From the NCBI RefSeq assembly GCF_027924105.1, contig NZ_AP026972.1, forward strand, positions 186,001 through 250,000: a stretch of 64,000 nucleotides of DNA. Reading direction: 5' to 3'. The stretch comes from Polynucleobacter sp. KF022. Its GTDB lineage: Bacteria > Pseudomonadota > Gammaproteobacteria > Burkholderiales > Burkholderiaceae. This document shows positions 24,703 through 33,623 of the stretch, piece by piece (the first letter of the stretch is position 1; every line of letters starts with the position of its first letter). A program made the translations under genes and the position numbers. The notes under the pieces are model-generated. The model made no database searches, was not told where the DNA came from, and saw only the letters and a program-made list of their open reading frames with translations.

Positions 24703-26232
24703 TTAAGGGTAAAGCACCCGCACGCGATAGCCTGCAGCATTGGGTGGCAAGTTGATTGGTAATTCAATCTGTAATAGCTCACCTGAGGGAATACCTTTTT
24801 TCAAAACGTCTGGGTGCGTGTCTTGCCAAGTTTGAGGAATCCACTCTTGCGGAGAAAATTGCAGTGATTTGATTTCAGATTCTTCTGCATCTGTCAGAGT
24901 AATTTCTAAATTTGGCGGTAAAGCAGCAATCGCAAGACGATTTTGTATTTCAACTTGCAATAGAGATTGATTTGCGGGGCTTTTAAGGCCTTCTCGCACG
25001 TTTTCTGGTAAAAGTGCAGCCGAAGTTATTTTCCAGGCTGCAAAATCGCTTACAGCGCGATCTAGACATCCTAGTGCGCTACAAAGTTTTGCATCAATGC
25101 GCTGTAAAACTTGGAATGCGTTTACAGAAATCGCATTAGATGTTCCATCCACGCGTGGAGCGATTGCAGGAAGTAATGCATTTCTTGAGAGATGCTCTCC
25201 AAAAACAAGTAAGAGCACCAAGAAAACAGCGTAAAGGGCTAACTTAAAACTTTTTTTTTGAGCAGGTGCAACAAAAGCAGTATCTGTGCCGCTCTGTTTA
25301 TCTTTGTTTAGGGTGCCATGTAGGCAAACCCAACCTTCACTCTCTTTCCAGACTGAGAGTTTGAGCCATTGACTGTATGTGGCAATTACCTCCTCAGCTT
25401 GGCGGGCAAGAACTCCCGATAAAACTATGCTGCCGCCCACTTTCATCTTATTAACGAGTGCGGGCGCAAGAACTTGAAGAGGGTTGGCCAAAATATTAGC
25501 CATCACGATGTCGTATTTGGTCTCAGCGGCGAGTTCAACCGCACCTTCGTTTGGCAGCACAAAGCGAATAGTGGTGTGATTAATCTCAGCATTGCTGCGA
25601 GCCGCAACCATAGCTTGGGGGTCGATATCAGTACCGATGACGGGATTGCAACCCAGCTTTGCCGCAGCAATTGCCAAAATTCCAGAGCCACAACCGTAAT
25701 CCAAGAGGCTTTGGTTTTGTAAATTACCTTGTTGTTCAAGCCAAAGTAGGCATAAATGCGTAGTGGGATGACTGCCTGTGCCAAAGGCAAGTCCGGGATC
25801 AACGGCGAGACAAATCGCATTCGGATCACTTGGTGCATCGTGCCATGAAGGTACTACCCAAATGCGTTCACCAATCTGAATGGGGGCAAATTGACTTTGC
25901 GTGAGTCTGACCCAGTCTTGTTCTTCAACCGTTTTTTCTTGAGGAGGCGCTAACTGGAAGCCGGCCTCTTTAAGGGATTCCAGCAACTCAGGAATAAAAA
26001 TTGCGGAACCCGATGCATCAATATCGGGATTAAAGAGAGCGGTTACAGCGGATCGATCCCAGGCTTGTACTTCTGGAGAAAGTCCCGGCTCACCATAGAG
26101 AGGATTTTCATCGTATCCGCCAGCGGCGTCGTCTTCAACAGTGACTGATAGGGCGCCCAATTCCAAAAGCGCATCACCCAGAGGTTCTGCGATTTCAGCT
26201 GCTACCGTGAATACCAGCTCACGATAAGACAT
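24703..26232 (-). CDS. prmA: Ribosomal protein L11 methyltransferase PrmA fused to a membrane-anchored DUF3426 domain
   Basis: Residues 1-307 are PrmA, which trimethylates L11: DPGLAFGTGSHPTT (145-158), SAM-binding DYGCGSG (178-184) and NILANPL (246-252). It ends at the usual EGWVCLHG. A 20-residue linker leads without a stop into a hydrophobic segment (about 330-345) and a DUF3426-like domain (about 355-509). In relatives DUF3426 belongs to a separate neighbouring protein with an N-terminal MJ0042 zinc ribbon; that ribbon is missing here. If real, the fusion would tether the methyltransferase to the inner membrane. Follows accC by 16 bases, in the accBC-prmA operon. Confidence 0.88.
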   Translation of the reverse strand: MSYRELVFTVAAEIAEPLGDALLELGALSVTVEDDAAGGYDENPLYGEPGLSPEVQAWDRSAVTALFNPDIDASGSAIFIPELLESLKEAGFQLAPPQEKTVEEQDWVRLTQSQFAPIQIGERIWVVPSWHDAPSDPNAICLAVDPGLAFGTGSHPTTHLCLLWLEQQGNLQNQSLLDYGCGSGILAIAAAKLGCNPVIGTDIDPQAMVAARSNAEINHTTIRFVLPNEGAVELAAETKYDIVMANILANPLQVLAPALVNKMKVGGSIVLSGVLARQAEEVIATYSQWLKLSVWKESEGWVCLHGTLNKDKQSGTDTAFVAPAQKKSFKLALYAVFLVLLLVFGEHLSRNALLPAIAPRVDGTSNAISVNAFQVLQRIDAKLCSALGCLDRAVSDFAAWKITSAALLPENVREGLKSPANQSLLQVEIQNRLAIAALPPNLEITLTDAEESEIKSLQFSPQEWIPQTWQDTHPDVLKKGIPSGELLQIELPINLPPNAAGYRVRVLYP

Positions 26233-26248
26233 CAGGCGCCTGCATTAA

Positions 26249-27613
26249 TTAAGATTTACCGCGACTTGCAGCTTGCTCTTCTAAGCGATGCTCCAAGTAA
26301 TGAATGCTGGTGCCGCCTTCAATGAAGTTGGGATCAAGCATCAGTTCACGATGAAGTGGCACGTTGGTTGTAATTCCATCGATCACCATTTCGGACAAAG
26401 CAATTTGCATACGACGAATGGCTTGCTCGCGAGTATTGCCGTAAGAAATGAGTTTGCCAATCATGGAGTCGTAATTGGAGGGCACCACATAACCGCTATA
26501 AGCATGTGAGTCGACGCGAATGCCAGGACCGCCCGGCATATGGAAAGAACCAATCTTGCCTGGGCTTGGAGTGAATTTGAATGGATCTTCAGCATTTAAG
26601 CGGCACTCAATGGCATGTCCACGGAAAACGATATCTTTCTGGCGATAACTGAGTTTTAGGCCAGCAGCAATACGAATCTGCTCTTGAACAATGTCCACGC
26701 CCGTAATCATTTCAGTAACCGGGTGCTCTACTTGAACACGGGTATTCATCTCAATGAAGAAGAACTCACCGTTTTCATAAAGAAATTCGAATGTGCCTGC
26801 GCCGCGGTAACCAATCTTGCGACAAGCTTCTGCGCAACGCTCACCAATTTTGGCGATTAGACGGCGATCAATGCCGGGTGCCGGAGCTTCCTCAATCACT
26901 TTTTGGTGACGACGCTGCATGGAGCAATCGCGTTCACCCAGCCAAATCGCGTTGCCATGGGTATCAGCCAGAATTTGAATCTCTACGTGTCGAGGTTTTT
27001 CTAAAAACTTCTCCATATAGACTTCTGGGTTGCCAAAGGCGCGACCAGCTTCTTCGCGAGTCATATTCACCGCATTGATTAAGTGCGCTTCAGTGTGAAC
27101 CACGCGCATACCGCGTCCACCACCACCACCAGCCGCTTTAATAATGACTGGGTAACCTACTTTTTTTGCTGCTGCAACGATCTCTTTTGGATTATCAGGA
27201 AGAGCACCTTCAGATCCGGGAACGCAAGGCACACCCGCTTTAATCATGGCGCGTTTAGCAGAAACCTTGTCGCCCATTAAACGAATAGATGCTGCCGTAG
27301 GTCCGATAAAGGCAAAGCCAGATTTCTCAACACGTTCTGCAAAGTCAGCGTTTTCGGAAAGGAAGCCATATCCAGGGTGAATTGCCTCTGCATCGGTTAC
27401 CTCTGCTGCAGAAATAATCGCTGGCATATTGAGATAGCTTAGCGGAGACGGCGCTGGTCCAATGCACACCGCTTCATCAGCGAGCCTCACATATTTGGCT
27501 TCTTTATCTGCGGTTGAATACACCACCACAGTTTTAATTCCCAACTCGCGGCATGCGCGTTGGATGCGGAGAGCAATTTCTCCCCGATTGGCAATCAGAA
27601 TCTTATCGAACAT
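26249..27613 (-). CDS. accC: Acetyl-CoA carboxylase, biotin carboxylase subunit
   Basis: Carboxylates the biotin of AccB with ATP and bicarbonate, the first half-reaction of fatty-acid synthesis. MFDKILIANRGEIALR, the glycine-rich KAAGGGGGRGMR loop, and FIEMNTRVQVEHPVTE are diagnostic. Its 454 residues fit. It lies 51 bases downstream of accB in the usual accB-accC order. Confidence 0.97.
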   Translation of the reverse strand: MFDKILIANRGEIALRIQRACRELGIKTVVVYSTADKEAKYVRLADEAVCIGPAPSPLSYLNMPAIISAAEVTDAEAIHPGYGFLSENADFAERVEKSGFAFIGPTAASIRLMGDKVSAKRAMIKAGVPCVPGSEGALPDNPKEIVAAAKKVGYPVIIKAAGGGGGRGMRVVHTEAHLINAVNMTREEAGRAFGNPEVYMEKFLEKPRHVEIQILADTHGNAIWLGERDCSMQRRHQKVIEEAPAPGIDRRLIAKIGERCAEACRKIGYRGAGTFEFLYENGEFFFIEMNTRVQVEHPVTEMITGVDIVQEQIRIAAGLKLSYRQKDIVFRGHAIECRLNAEDPFKFTPSPGKIGSFHMPGGPGIRVDSHAYSGYVVPSNYDSMIGKLISYGNTREQAIRRMQIALSEMVIDGITTNVPLHRELMLDPNFIEGGTSIHYLEHRLEEQAASRGKS

Positions 27614-27664
27614 GTCGGCTCTGAGTTAAGTAACGGTGAATTGGAATGGATCTAAGTTGATCTA

Positions 27665-28129
27665 TTAGGCGATGATGAAAAGAGGTTGGTCAAATTCAAC
27701 ACCTTGACCGTTTTCACACAGAATTTCTTTGATCACACCTGCTTTTTCAGACTCAATTTCATTGAGCAACTTCATTGCTTCAATAATGCAAAGGGTTTGA
27801 CCTACTTTGACGGTATCGCCAATGCTGACGAAGTTTGGAGACTCTGGATTTGGTGCTCGATAGAAAGTACCCACCATTGGAGACTTCGCAACAAAACCAG
27901 TTTCAGTAGCGGGAGCTTCAACAGCCGCTACTGGGGCAGGAGAATTAGGAACTGGGGCAGCCTGAAGAGAGGGTGCTGGTGCCGGATTGGCATAAACCAT
28001 TTGGCCAGCAGGAGCTGGAGATCCGGCGTTGACGATGCGAACGCGATCTTCGCCTTCATTTACTTCTAACTCAGAAATACCTGATTCAGAGACTAAGTCG
28101 ATCAAGGTTTTTAGTTTTCTCAGATCCAT
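27665..28129 (-). CDS. accB: Acetyl-CoA carboxylase biotin carboxyl carrier protein
   Basis: Carries the biotin acted on by AccC and the transferase subunits. The biotinylation motif EAMKL places the modified lysine at K120. A proline/alanine-rich linker (about 37-78) separates the N-terminal helical part from the biotinyl domain (79-154). Length 154. Lies between aroQ and accC on the minus strand. Confidence 0.97.
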   Translation of the reverse strand: MDLRKLKTLIDLVSESGISELEVNEGEDRVRIVNAGSPAPAGQMVYANPAPAPSLQAAPVPNSPAPVAAVEAPATETGFVAKSPMVGTFYRAPNPESPNFVSIGDTVKVGQTLCIIEAMKLLNEIESEKAGVIKEILCENGQGVEFDQPLFIIA

Positions 28130-28165
28130 ACGAGTGCTTCCTCTCTTGTAATTCTTTAAATAGAT

Positions 28166-28615
28166 TTACTTCTTTAGACGTGTAATAGCTGCTTGGAGCG
28201 CCAATTCATAACCAATCGCGCCAAGTCCACAAATCACTCCCGTCGCGATATCGGATAGGTAGGAGTGCTTACGGAATTCTTCACGTTGGTGAATATTGGA
28301 TAAATGAATTTCGATAAATGGGATGGCTACACCCGCTAGAACATCCCGAAGAGCAACGCTAGTGTGGGTAAATGCACCTGGGTTGATGATGATGAAATCA
28401 ACCCCATCTACCTTTGCTTTTTGAATGCGATCAATTAACTCACCTTCATGATTGCTTTGATAGGTCTCCAAATCAACAGACTGAGCTTTGGCTAACTCTC
28501 CCAGCTTTTGATGAATGTCTTCCAGAGTTGTTTTGCCGTAAACATCGGGTTCACGGGTGCCTAATAGGTTTAGGTTTGGGCCCTGAATTACGAGAATTGA
28601 AGCTTTTTTCGACAT
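28166..28615 (-). CDS. aroQ: 3-dehydroquinate dehydratase, type II
   Basis: Third step of the shikimate pathway. The start ILVIQGPNLNLLGTREPDVYG carries the catalytic arginine and tyrosine; NPGAFTHTSVALRD and EIHLSNIHQREEFRKHS follow. At 149 residues it is the dodecameric type II form. First gene of the aroQ-accB-accC-prmA run, an arrangement common in proteobacteria. The 250 bases upstream of it (28616-28865) contain a TATACT on the minus strand (near 28710) without a recognisable -35, and a palindrome GCCTAAA-A-TTTAGGC (28808-28822). Confidence 0.95.
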   Translation of the reverse strand: MSKKASILVIQGPNLNLLGTREPDVYGKTTLEDIHQKLGELAKAQSVDLETYQSNHEGELIDRIQKAKVDGVDFIIINPGAFTHTSVALRDVLAGVAIPFIEIHLSNIHQREEFRKHSYLSDIATGVICGLGAIGYELALQAAITRLKK

Positions 28616-28865
28616 AGATCCCTGTTTTTAGAGGCAGTTAAGCGTTAATTGACGGTTTAGGCTTTGATGCCTGTAGGCAACTTCATGCTCGATTGCTTAT
28701 GACAAGAAGTATACCTTCATAAGATAGATGGAAGGCCAAAAAATTGCTTCAAAAATAGGAATTTTCTAAACTTTTAAATGCAGATATTGAAAAATAATGA
28801 ATACATTGCCTAAAATTTAGGCGAAGGCAGATCAAAAATGAATCGTTAAAATTACCTAAAATTCA

Positions 28866-29393
28866 TCATAAAGCTGTTTTAATTGCACTTCTGAGCTCAT
28901 CTTCGCTTATTTTCCCTAATTTACTGTAACTTGACTTGCCTTTGGCATTAATGATGATGGTGTAGGGAAGGGCGCCTTGAGAATTGCCCATTTGCTTTGA
29001 AAGGGTGCTGCCTTGCAAGCCACCAATCATGATGGGGTAGCTAACTGGGGTTTTTTCGAGAAATTCACGAATGTTAGAGGGAGAATCGATACCGATGCCG
29101 ACAAATAAGACATTTTGCTGCAAGAATTCTTGCTGAAGCTTGTCTAAAGTGGGCATTTCTTCAACGCAAGGAGGGCACCAGGAGGCCCAAAAGTTCACTA
29201 CCAGAACTTTTCCTTGCCATTCTTGGGTATTGGCAGATTTTCCATTCGGAGTTTGCCAGGGGTTTTCAAAAAAAGCTTTTACGGCTGGATCGCTAGCCAA
29301 CCCAGTTTTATAAATCCATTGTGAGGTCAGCACCCCTCCAGTAAGCGCTATGAGGCCTGTTAGGGCAATCATGATCCATTGTCTGCGGTTCAC
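28866..29393 (-). CDS. TlpA-family thioredoxin-like disulfide reductase
   Basis: Membrane-anchored periplasmic thioredoxin of 175 residues: one N-terminal hydrophobic segment (about 7-27) and the active site WCPPC (C73, C76) in NFWASWCPPC. Members keep periplasmic cysteines reduced, for example during cytochrome c maturation; the specific partner is unknown. The start is GTG (29393-29391), with GAAGGAG upstream. It diverges from mpl with a 26-bp gap. Confidence 0.9.
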   Translation of the reverse strand: MNRRQWIMIALTGLIALTGGVLTSQWIYKTGLASDPAVKAFFENPWQTPNGKSANTQEWQGKVLVVNFWASWCPPCVEEMPTLDKLQQEFLQQNVLFVGIGIDSPSNIREFLEKTPVSYPIMIGGLQGSTLSKQMGNSQGALPYTIIINAKGKSSYSKLGKISEDELRSAIKTAL

Positions 29394-29419
29394 TGCAACT
29401 CCTTCGCTAAAATTCGTTA

Positions 29420-30820
29420 ATGCATATACATATCTTGGGCATTTGCGGTACTTTCATGGGCGGCATTGCCGCAATCGCCAGGCAGGCTGGACACCGCGTT
29501 ACAGGCTGCGATGCCAACGTATATCCACCAATGAGTACGCAGCTTGAAGCACAAGGCATCGAACTGATTGAGGGATTCTCACCCGAGCAATTATCTCAGT
29601 TTGAGACCATGCCTGATTTATTCGTGATTGGCAATGTGGTTTCACGCGGCAATCCGTTAATGGAGGCAATTCTGAATCAAGGTCTGCCCTATATTTCTGG
29701 TCCGCAGTGGTTGGGTGAGCAAGTTTTATATGGCAGACATGTTTTAGCTGTTGCTGGCACACATGGCAAGACGACTACTTCGGCGATGCTGACTTGGATT
29801 TTAGAATTTAACGGCTATAAACCTGGATATCTCATTGGCGGCGTGCCTTTGAACTTCACGGTATCTGCGCGTTTGGGTGAAAGTAAATATTTTGTAATCG
29901 AGGCAGATGAATATGACACTGCATTCTTTGATAAGCGCAGTAAGTTTGTTCACTACCGCCCACGCACCGCCCTATTAAATAATTTGGAATTTGATCACGC
30001 TGATATTTTTGCTGACCTTGCTGCAATCGAAACCCAGTTTCACCATTTAGTACGTACCGTACCTGGCGATGGTTTATTGGTAGTAAATGGTGAAGAGCCA
30101 GCATTAGCAAGTGTGATTACACGGGGTGCTTGGGCCCCTGTAGAGCTCTTTGGCCAAGAACTTACAAATGAATGGTCCTTAATTTCTCAGGAGGCTGACG
30201 GATTTATTGTTCGCAAGTCCGGTAAGGAAGTAGCTACAGTAAAGTGGGCGCCTGATTCTGGGGTGATGGGTCGACACAATCAACTGAATGCGCTTGCTGC
30301 GATTGCTTCCGCTAATCACATTGGAATTACTCCAGCGGGTTCTGCGCGCGCCTTGTCTGAGTTTAAGAATGTGAAGCGCCGCCTAGAAACAATTGGCGTT
30401 GCAAATAACGTTACGGTCTACGACGATTTTGCACATCATCCAACAGCAATCACCACAACTGTGGATGGTCTTCGTCGGCGCGTTGGCATATCTCGCATAC
30501 TAGCGGTATTGGAACCACGCTCCAATACGATGAAGCTTGGTGTGATGAAAGCTCAACTTCCTGGCAGTCTTGTGGCTGCAGATAAAGTTTTTGCTTATGG
30601 CGCACACTCAGGGAAAGAATCATTAGGTTGGGATTTATCCGAGGTCTTATCCCCGCTGAACCAACAGGAACAGGGTAAAGCACAGGCTTTCGATGATCTT
30701 GAGGCTTTAGTGAAAGCAGTTGCCCAAGTAGCAAGGCCAGGGGATCATATTTTGGTTATGAGTAATGGCGGATTTGGCGGCGTGCATCAAAAAATATTAA
30801 AAGCCATTTTGGCACAGTAA
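29420..30820 (+). CDS. mpl: UDP-N-acetylmuramate:L-alanyl-gamma-D-glutamyl-meso-diaminopimelate ligase
   Basis: Murein-recycling Mur ligase that joins released tripeptide to UDP-MurNAc; it complements AmpD at 17534-18352. MHIHILGICGTFMGGIAAIA, the ATP loop GTHGKTTTSA, and EADEYDTAFFDKRSKFVHYRP-type and HHPTAI motifs fit Mpl rather than MurC. Length 466. No Shine-Dalgarno is visible before the ATG; a TAAAAT (29408-29413) is placed where a leaderless transcript would start at the ATG. Confidence 0.95.
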   Translation: MHIHILGICGTFMGGIAAIARQAGHRVTGCDANVYPPMSTQLEAQGIELIEGFSPEQLSQFETMPDLFVIGNVVSRGNPLMEAILNQGLPYISGPQWLGEQVLYGRHVLAVAGTHGKTTTSAMLTWILEFNGYKPGYLIGGVPLNFTVSARLGESKYFVIEADEYDTAFFDKRSKFVHYRPRTALLNNLEFDHADIFADLAAIETQFHHLVRTVPGDGLLVVNGEEPALASVITRGAWAPVELFGQELTNEWSLISQEADGFIVRKSGKEVATVKWAPDSGVMGRHNQLNALAAIASANHIGITPAGSARALSEFKNVKRRLETIGVANNVTVYDDFAHHPTAITTTVDGLRRRVGISRILAVLEPRSNTMKLGVMKAQLPGSLVAADKVFAYGAHSGKESLGWDLSEVLSPLNQQEQGKAQAFDDLEALVKAVAQVARPGDHILVMSNGGFGGVHQKILKAILAQ

Positions 30821-30840
30821 GAAAATACAGAAAGCAAAAA

Positions 30841-31575
30841 ATGGGCGATAGATTAAAAGACAAAGTAGCCATCATCACCGGTGCCGCTAAAGGCATTGGG
30901 TTCGCTACTGCCCAGCGTTTTTCGGACGAGGGTGCAAAAGTCATCATCACCGATATCAACCAAGAGGCTGTCAATGGTGCGGCCAAACAAGTGGCCAATG
31001 CTGAAGGCTACGCAATGAATGTGACTGATCGCGCAAGCATTCAGGCGGTAGTGGATCAGGTAATGCAAAAACATGGGCGTATTGATATCTTGATTAATAA
31101 CGCTGGCATCACTCAAGATGCGCGCTTAATTAAGATGACCGAGGCACAGTTTGATACGGTAATTGATGTCAATTTAAAGGGTGTATTTAATTGCACTCAG
31201 CTGATTGTTCCGCACATGCTCGAGGCTGGCTCCGGCGCAGTAGTGAATGCATCTAGTGTCGTGGGTCTCTGCGGTAATTTTGGCCAAACCAATTACTCGG
31301 CTACAAAATTTGGCGTCATTGGTTTTACAAAAACTTGGGCGCGCGAATTAGGCTCTAAAGGTATTCGAGTCAATGCAGTATGTCCTGGTTTTATCGCCAC
31401 CGAAATGGTGAAAGCTATGCCAGAAAATATTTTGCAGGATATTGAGAGGCGCAGCTGGTTGGGCCGTCTAGGCACTCCTACAGAAATGGCGAATGTGTAT
31501 TTGTTCCTAGCTAGCGATGAGGCAAGCTATGTCAATGGTGTGGCATTAGAGGCTAGCGGCGGGATCTCGCTCTAA
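30841..31575 (+). CDS. FabG-like short-chain dehydrogenase/reductase
   Basis: NAD(P)-dependent SDR of 244 residues: TGAAKGIG cofactor loop (near residues 14-21), NNAG and the catalytic YxxxK in NYSATKFG with the preceding serine in ASSVVG. Closest in pattern to 3-oxoacyl-ACP reductases, but it sits outside a fab cluster, so acetoacetyl-CoA or other substrates are possible. It follows mpl by 20 bases and is two bases from the RNB gene. Confidence 0.87.
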   Translation: MGDRLKDKVAIITGAAKGIGFATAQRFSDEGAKVIITDINQEAVNGAAKQVANAEGYAMNVTDRASIQAVVDQVMQKHGRIDILINNAGITQDARLIKMTEAQFDTVIDVNLKGVFNCTQLIVPHMLEAGSGAVVNASSVVGLCGNFGQTNYSATKFGVIGFTKTWARELGSKGIRVNAVCPGFIATEMVKAMPENILQDIERRSWLGRLGTPTEMANVYLFLASDEASYVNGVALEASGGISL

Positions 31576-31577
31576 GC

Positions 31578-33623
31578 ATGAATCTTTTATATGAAGAGGG
31601 TGGCGATATTAAGATCGCTACAGTTCAGTCTGCATCTGGTGCGGGAGATGCAGAGTCTTGGCAGGCTACCAGCCTTTCAGGTAAAAAAATCAAACTCAAA
31701 GCCAAAGAGGTATGGCTGCGCTTTGAAAAGCCAGAAGCACAAGCTGCTATAGATGAGGCCAACACACTCAGTGCCGATATTGATTTGCAGTTACTTTGGG
31801 ATTGTGCGCCTGATGAAGAGTTTGGTTTGGTAGATGTGGCTCAGGAGTACTTTGGATCACAAGTTAGTGTGCCGCAGCAAGTGGCATTAGCCATTGCTTT
31901 GCAGGGAGCCCCCGTTTTCTTTCGTCGCAAAGGACGTGGCCGCTTTCAGAGGGCGCCACTAGAGCAGCTGCAGGCTGGACTGGCCGCTTTAGAGCGTAAG
32001 CAAAAAGAGCTTGAGCAGCAATCGGTCTGGCAGCGGGAACTGGTTGATGGAACTTTCCCTGAAACGCTCAAGTCTTCAGCCAAGCAATTACTTTTTTCTC
32101 CCGATAAAAATACGTCTGCGTACAAGGCGCTTATTGCTGCTTGTACCGAGACCGGTGAATCTCCAGCTCAATTGATGATTCGTTGTGGCGCAATTGATTC
32201 ACCCTTGGCTTATCACCAGGGAATGTTTCTTAAAGCGCATTTTCCAAATGGTGCGAATCACAATCCAGCTATTGGGGTTGATCAAGCAGCATATGCATCT
32301 GCTATAGCTGAGCTGCCAGTCGCTCAAGTGCAGGCATTTTCAATCGATGATTCCGGTACCACTGAGATTGATGATGCTCTATCAGTCACGCCAATTGAGG
32401 GCGGTCATAGGGTGGGCATTCATATTGCGGCTCCAGGATTAGCGATTACTAAAGATGACCCATTGGATCAAGTCGCTCGCAATCGAATGTCAACAGTGTA
32501 TTTCCCTGGCGACAAAATTACGATGTTGCCTGATTCGGTCATTGAGCAATTCTCATTGGATGAGGGCATGCCAAGACCTGCTTTATCAATCTATGTAGAT
32601 ATTGATGCTCAAGGAGTGGTGAATCGCGAGACCTTGCAGATGCGATCTGAAATGGTCCCAATGGCAGCTAATTTACGCTTAGAGGATATCGAGCATCTTG
32701 TGAGTGAAGAAAGTTTGGCGGATGAGTCTGCAAGCTATCCTTATCGCAAAGAATTAGCTATCTTGTGGCGGGCTGCTAAGCATCTTCATGCTGGACGCCA
32801 AGAAAAGCGAGTAGCAAATGGTTTGCGGGCTGAACAATTAGGGCTTATTGACCCCAATGCTTTAGCTAGAGATTTTCATTTCCTAATCCAAGAAGTGGAT
32901 GGAGTTCAGCGTGTAGATATCCTACCGCGTCAACGTGGGTCTATTTTGGACACTATTGTTGCTGAATGGATGATTTTCTGTAACAGCGCTTCTGGTCAGC
33001 TTCTGGCAGATCACGGTCTTCCTGGCTTATTTAGAACCCAGAAGGGTTGGGGTCCATTGCGTACTCGCATGCAGACCACTCCTGGACCGCATGAAGGATT
33101 GGGCCTGGACTATTACGCTTGGTGTACTTCGCCTTTGCGCCGGTATTCTGATTTAGTCAATCAATGGCAATTAATTGCACTTGCGAAGCATGGCGTCGCC
33201 GCCAAAATGGTTGCGCCATTTCCGCCGCGTGATGCAACCCTGATGGGAATTGCGGCTGACTTCGAATCTTGTTACCAGGCTTATGGTGAGTTCCAGGACC
33301 GACTAGAGAAATATTGGTGTTTGCGTTGGGTTGTGCAAGACGGCGAATCAAAGACAGTGCATGTTCGTCATTTGAAGGAGGGTATGTCTCGCCTGGAGTT
33401 GGTGCCACTGCACTTGCCTATTCCTGAATTAGCAACCCACCCCCGCATGATTCGAGCAGAAGTGGTCATTGCTGACGTAGATTTATTGCAACTGAGCGCA
33501 GGCGTTCGTGTTTTAGAGATTGAAGCAAAGGCAGAATCCCCTGAAAAGGAATCGGCTGACCAGGCCGCAGATTCTGGGTCAGGAGCATCAGACAATTTAG
33601 AAGAAGATGCTAGCCCAAATTAA
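31578..33623 (+). CDS. RNB-domain ribonuclease (RNase II/R family)
   Basis: 3'-to-5' exoribonuclease of 681 residues. The RNB core starts around residue 245 with SIDDSGTTEIDDALSV, supplying the metal-binding aspartates, and continues through RLEDIEHL and the conserved arginines at TSPLRRYSDLVNQWQL. It is shorter than RNase R (about 800) and has a non-canonical N-terminal half. The C-terminal tail is acidic and serine-rich. It overlaps the next gene by 17 bases. Confidence 0.87.
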   Translation: MNLLYEEGGDIKIATVQSASGAGDAESWQATSLSGKKIKLKAKEVWLRFEKPEAQAAIDEANTLSADIDLQLLWDCAPDEEFGLVDVAQEYFGSQVSVPQQVALAIALQGAPVFFRRKGRGRFQRAPLEQLQAGLAALERKQKELEQQSVWQRELVDGTFPETLKSSAKQLLFSPDKNTSAYKALIAACTETGESPAQLMIRCGAIDSPLAYHQGMFLKAHFPNGANHNPAIGVDQAAYASAIAELPVAQVQAFSIDDSGTTEIDDALSVTPIEGGHRVGIHIAAPGLAITKDDPLDQVARNRMSTVYFPGDKITMLPDSVIEQFSLDEGMPRPALSIYVDIDAQGVVNRETLQMRSEMVPMAANLRLEDIEHLVSEESLADESASYPYRKELAILWRAAKHLHAGRQEKRVANGLRAEQLGLIDPNALARDFHFLIQEVDGVQRVDILPRQRGSILDTIVAEWMIFCNSASGQLLADHGLPGLFRTQKGWGPLRTRMQTTPGPHEGLGLDYYAWCTSPLRRYSDLVNQWQLIALAKHGVAAKMVAPFPPRDATLMGIAADFESCYQAYGEFQDRLEKYWCLRWVVQDGESKTVHVRHLKEGMSRLELVPLHLPIPELATHPRMIRAEVVIADVDLLQLSAGVRVLEIEAKAESPEKESADQAADSGSGASDNLEEDASPN

